This document shows, piece after piece, positions 7,073-13,539 of a stretch of DNA of 64,000 nt. Below the pieces are notes generated by a model. That model was not told the DNA's origin. It made no database searches and was given only the letters and a program-made list of their open reading frames with translations. The number at the start of each line of letters is the position of its first letter. The first letter of the stretch is position 1. Origin of the DNA: Pseudomonas cannabina (GTDB taxonomy: Bacteria > Pseudomonadota > Gammaproteobacteria > Pseudomonadales > Pseudomonadaceae); NCBI RefSeq assembly GCF_900100365.1, contig NZ_FNKU01000002.1:1-64000 (forward strand), in the 5' to 3' direction. Both the position numbers and the translations under genes were made by a program.

Positions 7073-7720
7073 ATGTTCATTCGTGCATACCTTCGAGCAT
7101 CGACCGATGACCAGGACGCAAGTCGAGCGCGCGATTATTTGGAAACGTTTGTCTCCGGCTATGGCAAGGCCATCGCATCGTGCTACATGGAAAATGCCAG
7201 TGGCAGCCATGCCGACCGCCCGGAATTAATTCGACTACTCAAAGATGCTCGCCGAGGTGACGTGCTGCTGGTGGAAAGCATCGATCGGCTGTCGCGGATG
7301 GATGACCAGGCTTGGCGATCCCTCAAAACAGCAATCGATAACCGAGGCATACGGATCGTCTCTGTGGATCTGCCTACCAGTCATCAAGGCATGACGGCCC
7401 AGTCGGGGGACGAGTTCACCGACCGCATGCTGGCGGCCATCAACTACATGATGATCGATATGATGGCCGCGATCGCCAGGAAGGACTATCAGCAAAGAAG
7501 ACTGCGCCAGGCACAAGGGATTGAGAAGGCAAAAGCTTCAGGCGTCTACAAAGGCAGACCCGTAGACGCAGAACTGCGTAACCGAGTGCGAGAGCTGCTG
7601 GCTGCAGGTCTCGGGATCCGCGCCGTAGCGAGGCACGCTGCGTGTTCAACTACGACCGTCATGAAGGTCCGCGACGAGCTGGCGCAACAGCAGTACGAGG
7701 GTGAGATACAGCCGAAATAG
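7073..7720 (+). CDS. Serine recombinase (resolvase/invertase family)
   Basis: A 215-residue small serine recombinase. The catalytic N-terminus has YLRASTDDQ, with the nucleophile Ser10 and Arg8, followed by a conserved DVLLVESIDRLSRM motif. A C-terminal DNA-binding helix-turn-helix (AGLGIRAVARHAACSTTTV) follows GRP. Such enzymes resolve plasmid multimers or cointegrates. The last residues (QQYEGEIQPK) differ from the other copy (ending AQR), because the repeat stops inside this gene. The start ATG is that of the FIRAYLRAST core. Confidence 0.85.
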   Translation: MFIRAYLRASTDDQDASRARDYLETFVSGYGKAIASCYMENASGSHADRPELIRLLKDARRGDVLLVESIDRLSRMDDQAWRSLKTAIDNRGIRIVSVDLPTSHQGMTAQSGDEFTDRMLAAINYMMIDMMAAIARKDYQQRRLRQAQGIEKAKASGVYKGRPVDAELRNRVRELLAAGLGIRAVARHAACSTTTVMKVRDELAQQQYEGEIQPK

Positions 7721-7810
7721 CTGTATATATGCACAGAAAAAACAGAATGATGCATTTTGAGGTCATTCCGTTTAGCATGTTGGCTGGCCATAAAACAATG
7801 GAGCTAGCCT

Positions 7811-8755
7811 ATGTTCTCGAATGAAAGTCCCAGTGGTAAGATTACCGTCCGTAGCCTGCCTCCAGAGGTTCTTATAGCGCTCAACGGCCTTGCAGAACAG
7901 CATGATCGGTCTCTTGAAGCAGAGGCCCGGCAGGCCCTAAAAGCGTGGGTAAAGCCTATCACTGAAAAGATAGAGCAGTCTTCGCGATTAGCGGAGCTAG
8001 TGCTGCGTCTTAGCCTCCTTAAAAGGGAACTTGAAAAGCTCTATCCAACACGACAGGTTTCGCCGTCGCGGATCGCTGAGGCGTTGGGCTGGTCTTATGC
8101 AGAGCCAGTGGAAGGTTGGTTTCTAGGGAAAAACGAACCATCAATTGACGAGCTTACTCAACTGTCCCTGTTATTCGGGTGTCAAAGAGACTGGCTTGTG
8201 CACGGAGAGGGTAAACCGTACGCTGCTGTCTACTCTCGCATCCCTGAAGAAGCGAATGCGGGCGCAAAATTTCTCCTCGCGCCTACTGATGACGGCAAAA
8301 TACCTACTCTCCATCTTGTCCGCAGCATGAGCGAAACTGGACAATTTCTTTTCATAAAACAGTATTCAGACTGGAACGTACAAACATTTTCGACGCCTTA
8401 CCATATCAGTGAGGTTATAGGAGCTGGCGGGGAATCCAGCTTGGCGGCTCTTAGTCTTGTTTTGAAAGCATTGTATAAAGCTTGGACCGGCGGGAATGCA
8501 CAAAATAACTGGATTTCTGGCTATCTCGTTGAGCCAGATGTTTTTTCCAAATTACTGGCAGGGGATACTCACCCACTAAACGTTATCAATACAGTTGACA
8601 AAAGTACTTGGTGGGAAGACTTTTGGGATATCAGTCAATTTAAAAAAGCAAATTACTGGCCAGGCTGGTCTTCCGTGACTGAGCGAATTCACAATGTGAT
8701 TGAGCGTCGTTCTAGCCTGAAAGAACAAAGTAACTCAATATCTATGAATGAGTGA
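7811..8755 (+). CDS. Fused RHH/HTH regulator with uncharacterised C-terminal domain
   Basis: A 314-residue protein of unusual design. Residues ~10-48 (ITVRSLPPEVLIALNGLAEQ... SLEAEARQALKAW) are a FitA/VapB-like ribbon-helix-helix. Residues ~75-137 (SPSRIAEALGW... FLGKNEPSIDELTQLSLLFG... DWLVHGEGKPY) resemble a Cro/CI-type helix-turn-helix. The remaining ~170 residues are aromatic-rich and unrecognised. GGAG seven bases upstream supports the start. No toxin gene is adjacent, so an ordinary antitoxin role is not supported. Its DNA is AT-richer than the transfer genes, suggesting separate acquisition. Confidence 0.6.
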   Translation: MFSNESPSGKITVRSLPPEVLIALNGLAEQHDRSLEAEARQALKAWVKPITEKIEQSSRLAELVLRLSLLKRELEKLYPTRQVSPSRIAEALGWSYAEPVEGWFLGKNEPSIDELTQLSLLFGCQRDWLVHGEGKPYAAVYSRIPEEANAGAKFLLAPTDDGKIPTLHLVRSMSETGQFLFIKQYSDWNVQTFSTPYHISEVIGAGGESSLAALSLVLKALYKAWTGGNAQNNWISGYLVEPDVFSKLLAGDTHPLNVINTVDKSTWWEDFWDISQFKKANYWPGWSSVTERIHNVIERRSSLKEQSNSISMNE

Positions 8756-8945
8756 ATATTTGAGACCCCTCTGAAAAAGCCCTTTTTTTAGGAGAGAAAC
8801 CGGGCTGGAGCGCCTGTATCTACAGGCTTCTATTTTTGAATAAGAGGATTTTTCAGACCTTCCTTAAATAAAACATCTCAGGTAAAACACAAGTAGGTAA
8901 ATAGATCGCTACTTTCCTATTACATTTTTGTCGAGGTATTTTCCG

Positions 8946-9239
8946 ATGAAAATAGTCCCATACCTTGTTATTGGATTACTCATTACTAGCCTGATTGCGT
9001 TGGCCCTTGCTGCATGGAATTTCTCCCGTTTCTATTCTGCTAAAAACGATCCTGTTAAAGAAAAACAATGGATACATATAGCAGCGCATGCTGCCCGGGA
9101 CGGCAATCTTAACCCAAGTGAGATTGGAATGATTGAAAGATCCTACTATTCCGGCTACCTGAAAAGCACAAAAATATGGGGTACCATTGCAGTTGCGACA
9201 TTAAGTTCGGCCTATGCTTCAATGATTTGGTTGCTATAA
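8946..9239 (+). CDS. Small membrane protein of unknown function
   Basis: A 97-residue protein with two hydrophobic spans: residues ~4-24 (VPYLVIGLLITSLIALALAA) and a C-terminal one ending YASMIWLL. Between them is a polar loop. I chose the ATG at 8946, preceded by GAGG; the longer frame begins with TTG. It is AT-rich like the upstream regulator, with which it may have arrived. No family recognised. Confidence 0.5.
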   Translation: MKIVPYLVIGLLITSLIALALAAWNFSRFYSAKNDPVKEKQWIHIAAHAARDGNLNPSEIGMIERSYYSGYLKSTKIWGTIAVATLSSAYASMIWLL

Positions 9240-9301
9240 TAATACCCAGAACAATCCAAAGCTATCAATCTGGGGGTTCCGGCGTACACCCCCAGATTGG
9301 T

Positions 9302-9445
9302 CCCTGTCTGGACACCTTGCCTGGCTGGGCAAGACGGTGCATGAGTGAACTGTTGGAGCACACCAGCCATATCGAGGATCGGCTGGTGGAACTTGATCGA
9401 GCCATCAATCAGATCGCTCGCGAAGATGATCGTAGCCGTATGTGA
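9302..9445 (+). pseudogene. Fragment of an IS110-like transposase
   Basis: A short in-frame remnant, including WARRCMSELLEHTSHIEDRL and VELDRAINQIAREDDRSRM. It resembles the central helical region of IS110-family transposases (L-L-E-H-x-x-x-I-x-x-x-L-x-x-L-x-x-x-I). Both ends of the gene are missing. It abuts another truncated fragment at 9439. Confidence 0.4.
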
Positions 9446-9501
9446 GCCAGCTTTTTTTCTATCCACGTCAGCAGTGCGGTACGCCCTGCTGGACAAGGCA
9501 T
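9439..9501. repeat. 63-bp fragment of the gene at 51241-51462
   Basis: This stretch matches 51331-51393 with two mismatches and in the same orientation. It is an internal piece of the 73-codon gene found intact on the other side of the second repeat. It is a scar showing that the two segments once shared more sequence, or that a related operon was deleted here. Confidence 0.75.
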
Positions 9502-9580
9502 CAAAAACTCGCCGGCCTGTGTTCCTTCTGGTGTCAGCTCAACAAGAGTGGGCCACTCATTGCACAGAGGATTGCCACCC

Positions 9581-9604
9581 TTGTTCCATTGCTCCCCGGC
9601 CCCC
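9581..9604 (-). repeat. Orphan Tn3-type terminal inverted repeat
   Basis: Read leftward from 9604 the sequence begins GGGGGCCGGGGAGCAATGG. It matches the first 24 bases of the miniature-element end at 10747 at 21 positions. No partner end is visible nearby. It touches the stop of the RHH gene, so an element was probably inserted and deleted here. Confidence 0.5.
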
Positions 9605-9936
9605 TACTTCCGCATTTTTTCTTCAAAGGCATCAAGGCATTGTTTGAACAAATCGCCGAGCTTCTGGTAGCCGTGCTGTTGTGCAAGTTCATAAAAACGC
9701 TCTCTATCCGAGACCTCTGCCCGGAAGTTTAATTGGGCTTTCGGTGGGATTGCGTCTCTGAAACGTTTGATTTTCGCGGGTTCTGACGAAGGCGCCTCAC
9801 GCGATGGAAAATCGTTATTAATCGATAGTCGATCAATATCAGCTGATAGCACTGGTGCGCGATCACCCTCTTTAGCCTTGAATTTTGTCAGCAACTCAAA
9901 CGGATTTGGCCGGCCGCCATTGTCTTCATTGGTCAT
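9604..9936 (-). CDS. Small RHH-type partition partner of ParA
   Basis: A 110-residue protein. The N-terminal half is disordered and polar. The C-terminal half ([26 protein letters not shown]... [15 protein letters not shown]) looks like a ribbon-helix-helix DNA-binding domain. Its ATG overlaps the parA stop by four bases (ATGA), typical of type Ib partition operons, in which a small protein binds the centromere and stimulates ParA. The assignment rests on context and fold pattern rather than a strong family match. Confidence 0.65.
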   Translation of the reverse strand: MTNEDNGGRPNPFELLTKFKAKEGDRAPVLSADIDRLSINNDFPSREAPSSEPAKIKRFRDAIPPKAQLNFRAEVSDRERFYELAQQHGYQKLGDLFKQCLDAFEEKMRK

Positions 9937-10622
9937 GCTGCTATCTCCTTCGATAACCTTTCAAGTACTTCACACGCCACAGCTTTCGCATTCGCAGAAG
10001 CTTGCTCTAAACCGGGTACCAAGTCTGGATCCTGTTGCTCCAACGGACGTTTGAACGTGAACAGTGCCCGGAAAGCATCCCGCTCGCACATTTCGGTGTC
10101 GAAGATGGAGATACCTTGGCTGGTGAGGCTTTTCCGTAAACTGGTCGTTGTACGCGTTGTATAAGCCGTTGGCGTTCCCGTGAACAAGATCGCGTACGGA
10201 AGTCGGTAGTTTGGTGCGTGCCTTTGAAGGGATAACTCTTGGTCATGAATGAGTGCAATCGCCTTAGCCGCCTCCTCCGCATCCAGGTACGAACCGCGCA
10301 TTGGTACGATGACGTAATCCGCTTCCATCAGCGCATGGACAACGATTTTTGCAGCTGTTCCTTCAAGGTCCACAAAAACGAAAGGATCGACCTTCGCAGC
10401 CTCGCGAATTTTTCCTGCAATGTTGTTCTCGGTTATGCCCGAAATGATCCGAAGTCCAGGCGGACAAAAGCCACCGGCTGCCCACTTTGTCATCGGCATA
10501 TTGGGGTCTGCATCGATGATGGTGACGCTTGCTCCCTCTTTTACTAGCTGCAAAGCTACCGTAAGACAGGTTGTTGTCTTCCCGACACCGCCCTTCGGGC
10601 ATATAAAAGGCACTGTTGGCAT
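9933..10622 (-). CDS. parA: ParA-family partition ATPase (first system)
   Basis: A 229-residue Walker-type ATPase that moves plasmid copies apart. The deviant Walker A motif [11 protein letters not shown] is at residues ~8-18. The Walker A' motif IIDADPNMP and Walker B FVFVDLEG are clear. It lacks an N-terminal helix-turn-helix, so it belongs to the short type Ib class. It is first in a two-gene operon with the RHH gene, downstream of AT-rich repeats that are likely operator and centromere. Confidence 0.9.
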   Translation of the reverse strand: MPTVPFICPKGGVGKTTTCLTVALQLVKEGASVTIIDADPNMPMTKWAAGGFCPPGLRIISGITENNIAGKIREAAKVDPFVFVDLEGTAAKIVVHALMEADYVIVPMRGSYLDAEEAAKAIALIHDQELSLQRHAPNYRLPYAILFTGTPTAYTTRTTTSLRKSLTSQGISIFDTEMCERDAFRALFTFKRPLEQQDPDLVPGLEQASANAKAVACEVLERLSKEIAA

Positions 10623-10656
10623 GATGCGCCACCTCTCCGATATTACGTAATAGTAG

Positions 10657-10735
10657 CCAATATCATACGCTAGCGCTGTATTAATATCAATAAATATTAA
10701 AGCGATATCGTATGATATTGACCGATATTGATATC
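10657..10735. promoter_or_regulatory. Candidate centromere/operator of the first partition system
   Basis: An AT-rich stretch with CCAATATCATACG (10657-10669) and its near-complement CGTATGATATTG (10709-10720), followed by CGATATTGATATC. The repeated ATATTG/CAATAT cores and GATATC palindromes, 35-115 bases upstream of parA, are what a ParB-type RHH protein would bind. Confidence 0.6.
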
Positions 10736-10746
10736 AGGCTGACGTA

Positions 10747-11190
10747 GGGGTCCGGGGAGCAATGGAGCAGCCAACCGACTTAGGCTCTGTACGAAAAGTG
10801 GCTGCGCTCGGTGATGCTTCGTTAAAAACAGGCTCGGAATGCATCTACAACACGTAGAGTCGAACGCGACCCCGGCCGTTCCTCGCCTGTTTTTGCCTCG
10901 CCTGACCTTCGCTCGCCGACTTTTCGTACAGAGCCTAAGGTGGTGGCGATCCGTTTTTCTCAGAATTTGCACCCTTATTGCCTGTCCGAAAGAGGTCCCT
11001 TCAACGCAATAAATTTAGTACCAGCTAAATGAGACGCCTAATGCAGCGTATTTACGGGTCTTGACCGATCGATTGCTTAGCGTCCGTTGAACGATCCTCT
11101 TCGGACAGCGTATTGAGCGGATTACTGTGAGCGCAGGAGAGTCCTGCGGCTCCTTAAGTCGGTTGGCTGCTCCATTGCTCCCCAGACCCC
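10747..11190. mobile_element. Tn3-derived miniature inverted-repeat element (TIME-like)
   Basis: The ends are 38-bp inverted repeats starting GGGGTC[C/T]GGGGAGCAATGG and closing in ...ACTTAAG, the layout of Tn3-family termini. The arms differ at one position once a nested MITE is removed. The element is flanked by the 5-bp direct repeat ACGTA (10742-10746 and 11191-11195), the target duplication size of Tn3-family transposons. It has no transposase gene. Without the nested insertion it would be about 289 bp. Confidence 0.85.
10783..10935. mobile_element. 153-bp MITE with TA target duplication, nested in the left end of the TIME
   Basis: It begins GGCTCTGTACGAAAAGT and ends with the perfect complement ACTTTTCGTACAGAGCC. 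It is flanked by TA on both sides (TTA|element|TAA). Removing the element plus one TA restores the 38-bp transposon end, proving insertion there. TA duplication points to an IS630/Tc1-type transposase. A related MITE is at 53930-54070. Confidence 0.85.
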
Positions 11191-11195
11191 ACGTA

Positions 11196-11805
11196 CCGAT
11201 TTGAAGGTCATGCGCTTGGCTAGTGCATAACCAAACAAGAAGTAACTCATGTCAAGCCGACCAGCTGCGCAAAACGCATGCCTTCATTGAAGGCAAAGGG
11301 CGATTGACCATGCACATAATTATTTGAGCAGCCTGCGCGCACACGCGCCCGGTTGAGGACTGGGGCGGCTTGCCGTTCCAGGCCGATTTATCCGGGTCTT
11401 AGCGCCCGTAGGGTGGCCGCAGGCCAGGGCAGGGCAGCTTCATCGCCCTGGGCCGCTTAGACAGGCTGTTTCACTGACGTATAGGCGCAGACATACGCGC
11501 CGTGCCGAAGGCACGACTTGCGCGTGCATTACCGCTTTATGAGGTGGGTTTCCACCGCGTAAATCCCTGTTTTCCCTGAAAGGGGTAACTGAAGGGGGGA
11601 TAAAATTTCATTTATTTCAAACACTCCAGTGCGCCACCTCCAGCGTGGCCAAAAAGAGCCGTTGGCACAGCCAAAAAACGGCACAACCAGCGCCGTCGAG
11701 CGGTTATTGTGGTGCCTGGCCATAAGGCCACCAACCGCCCTTAAATCGCAGGCGTGACAATGCCTCCGCGTGAGCGGATGCAGTTTTCAGACAACGTGGG
11801 GCCTG
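11196..11805. other. Gene-free region downstream of repA (possible replication origin)
   Basis: About 610 bases without a convincing gene. For IncFII-like replicons the origin lies just downstream of repA, which is this region. It has several short inverted repeats, for example GAGGTGGG (11540-11547) with CCACCTC further right, and an AT-rich patch around 11600-11620. I found no clear DnaA box. Confidence 0.4.
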
Positions 11806-12624
11806 TTAGGCTTTTTTGCTCCTCGACGCCAGGAGCCTATCCAGCGCACTGGACACGGTGTTGCTCACTGGCGGCGATGTGCTGGGACTCGCTGCACCTT
11901 GTGTTCCGGCTACGCCCGCCTCCCGATTTTCCTTGGCCTGCCAGCGCTGACGCGACGTTTCACGGCGCTGGAGTTCCAGAGAGTGCTTTTCCATGTCCGC
12001 CAAGCGCTGTTGCCCTATGTCGCGCAGCTGAGCATCGCGACGCTTCCTGGCCGACTTCTGCACGCGTTCATGAACATAGGCCAGGCCAAGGTCTTTCCAG
12101 AAAAGCTTGGTGAAGCGGATCAGGACGCGGGTGCGCACCAGGTGCAGACCGTTATCGTCCTTCTCGTCCAGGCGAATGCGCTCGATACGGCGGTACACAT
12201 ACCCCGCATCATCCAGGGTTTTCATCAGGCGACACAGCGCTGGTGCAGAGATACCGGCATCCTCGGCAATGCCACACTGAGTGTTCAGCACATAACGGCC
12301 ATTGGCAGGGTCGATGTAGCCCAGCACGCTGGTGGCCAGGTCCAGACGCACCAGCAGCTGCTCGGCCACGCGCTCAATGGCCAGAAACTTCTCTCGCCGG
12401 GTACGCCGATCGCCGTGAACGCCATCCAGGCGGCGCAGGTATTGGCCCCGGTAGCTGTCCATGTTGCTCAGGCGCTCATAGGCCGAGCGGATCAGGGGAT
12501 TTTTAAGCTGTTGTTCAGAGAGGTGACGGGGAGCCGCGTAACGGGCAGGCTTTGCCCGACCGGGGCGACGTAAAGCAGAGTGAGGGTCAGAAGGGGAGAG
12601 CCTGACAGCCTTGAGGTGCCTCAT
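11806..12624 (-). CDS. repA: Plasmid replication initiator RepA (IncFII-like)
   Basis: A 272-residue basic protein. The middle part (RYVLNTQCGIAEDAGISAPA, then LCRLMKTLDDAGYVYRRIERI) has the winged-helix pattern of IncFII-type RepA initiators. The C-terminal third is a charged helical and coiled region followed by a Ser/Pro-rich tail. It is too short to be the ~430-residue RepA of pPT23A-family plasmids. A structured leader upstream suggests antisense-RNA control. A translation-initiation alternative is the coupled leader frame at 12587-12652. Confidence 0.7.
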   Translation of the reverse strand: MRHLKAVRLSPSDPHSALRRPGRAKPARYAAPRHLSEQQLKNPLIRSAYERLSNMDSYRGQYLRRLDGVHGDRRTRREKFLAIERVAEQLLVRLDLATSVLGYIDPANGRYVLNTQCGIAEDAGISAPALCRLMKTLDDAGYVYRRIERIRLDEKDDNGLHLVRTRVLIRFTKLFWKDLGLAYVHERVQKSARKRRDAQLRDIGQQRLADMEKHSLELQRRETSRQRWQAKENREAGVAGTQGAASPSTSPPVSNTVSSALDRLLASRSKKA

Positions 12625-12652
12625 GCTTCACCGCCTTGGCCATGAAGGCCAT
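12587..12652 (-). CDS. Possible leader peptide coupled to repA
   Basis: A 21-codon frame (MAFMAKAVKHEAPQGCQALPF) that starts 28 bases before the repA ATG and runs across it in another frame. IncFII and IncI/B replicons use a short leader peptide whose translation opens the repA start. The frame has AAGG/GGTG-rich sequence around the repA start. It is suggestive only. Confidence 0.3.
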   Translation of the reverse strand: MAFMAKAVKHEAPQGCQALPF

Positions 12653-12748
12653 GCGCTACGGTAAAAAGTGTCAGGTTTTGGTGATGCTGGGGGTACAGGT
12701 CTGCCTTTAGAAGGGGCACAGCCTGCTGAAGAATCTTTTCCATAAGTC

Positions 12749-12800
12749 CACCGTTCAGCGGTGAACTGAAGGCTTCACTTTTGACGGCTTGCACAAAGCC
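12749..12800. promoter_or_regulatory. Hairpins in the repA leader (candidate copy-number control RNA)
   Basis: CACCG-TTCAG-CGGTG (12749-12763) overlaps an alternative hairpin GTTCA-GCGG-TGAAC (12753-12766), so only one can form at a time. A third hairpin, GGCTT-GCACA-AAGCC, is at 12786-12800. Together they lie 125-176 bases upstream of repA, where antisense RNAs of related replicons act. Confidence 0.45.
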
Positions 12801-12879
12801 GCAGTGAACGCCATAATCAGCTCACGTTATGTGTGTTGAACAGGTGTCGATTGAGCATCTGGCCTGTTCAAGATTTTCC

Positions 12880-12909
12880 AAAAAGCCCCGCCGGCAAGCG
12901 GGGCTTTTT
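12880..12909. terminator. Bidirectional Rho-independent terminator
   Basis: AAAAAGCCCCGC pairs perfectly with GCGGGGCTTTTT over a 6-base loop. It lies 125 bases past the stop of the GntR-type gene and can end the long leftward transfer transcript before it enters the repA region. Confidence 0.93.
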
Positions 12910-13033
12910 GGTTTCTGCAATTCGTGAATCTACATCGTCGCTTTCCTGCAAATAAAACTGTGCCGGATAGTAGCATGGGAGCCTCGCTTTTCGCGTTACA
13001 AAATCCGTTGCTTTCAACAAGCTAGGTCAGTCA

Positions 13034-13462
13034 TCAGCACGTGGTAGGGCGCAGTTGACCCAGGACACGCAGGATTTCGTTTTCAAAGGCCACTTTTGAT
13101 TCGAAATCGCCCAGCTTTGTATGGCGTTCTGCAACGCACCTCAGCAAGCCCGGCAGATGACCGTACTGGGGAGGCTCATTGCCGTTCGTGACTAGGTAGC
13201 TTTTGTGGTACTGCGCGGCGATATAGCCCTGCGTCTCCAACGAACGCAGCGCTTCGCGCACCGGCATACGGCTGACCTGGAAGGCATTGGCAATGGCTTG
13301 ATGCGTAAGGGGTTCACCCGGTTCAAGCCGCCCATCAATGATGGCTTCGCGAAGCGCCACTTCAATTGTCTCCCGGGGCAGCGCTACAGGCCGTGCAATG
13401 CCGAGGGCTATGGTTTCAAGCACGTGCTGCGCGTGCAGTTTCTGCGTTTTGCGGTTACTCAT
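13034..13462 (-). CDS. GntR-family transcriptional regulator, DNA-binding domain with short tail
   Basis: A 142-residue protein with a GntR winged helix (LREAIIDGRLEPGEPLTHQA, then IANAFQVSRMPVREALRSLETQGYI). The FCD/UTRA effector domain of ordinary GntR proteins is missing; only ~45 residues follow. It is last in the leftward transfer block, 77 bases after trbC, just before a terminator. It may be a local repressor of transfer genes or of repA. Confidence 0.75.
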   Translation of the reverse strand: MSNRKTQKLHAQHVLETIALGIARPVALPRETIEVALREAIIDGRLEPGEPLTHQAIANAFQVSRMPVREALRSLETQGYIAAQYHKSYLVTNGNEPPQYGHLPGLLRCVAERHTKLGDFESKVAFENEILRVLGQLRPTTC

Positions 13463-13539
13463 TTACAGCTCCTTTTTACGCATGCGACACAACCCTGCGC
13501 CGGCGCATCGGTATCGGCGCGGCACAGGGTTGCGGTCTA

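Larger units (their letters stand above)
1..7688. repeat. Large direct repeat, copy 1 (partner at 43227-50911)
   Basis: Bases 1-7688 align almost without gaps to 43227-50911. Differences are scattered single-base indels plus two clusters of substitutions, near 4.26-4.47 kb and 6.99-7.5 kb. The right limit lies inside the last codons of the resolvase gene: the copies agree up to GGCGCAAC and then diverge completely. The left limit is cut by the window edge. The unit carries relaxase genes, a candidate oriT, regulators, a toxin-antitoxin pair and a resolvase, so it is a mobilization and maintenance module rather than an insertion sequence. Confidence 0.97.

Noticed and set aside
11529..11723. 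64-codon leftward frame downstream of repA
   Set aside because: No ribosome site and no recognisable features; the interval is better read as a replication origin region.
11806..12624. RepA of the pPT23A plasmid family
   Set aside because: That family has a much longer initiator; this one is 272 residues with an IncFII-like winged helix.
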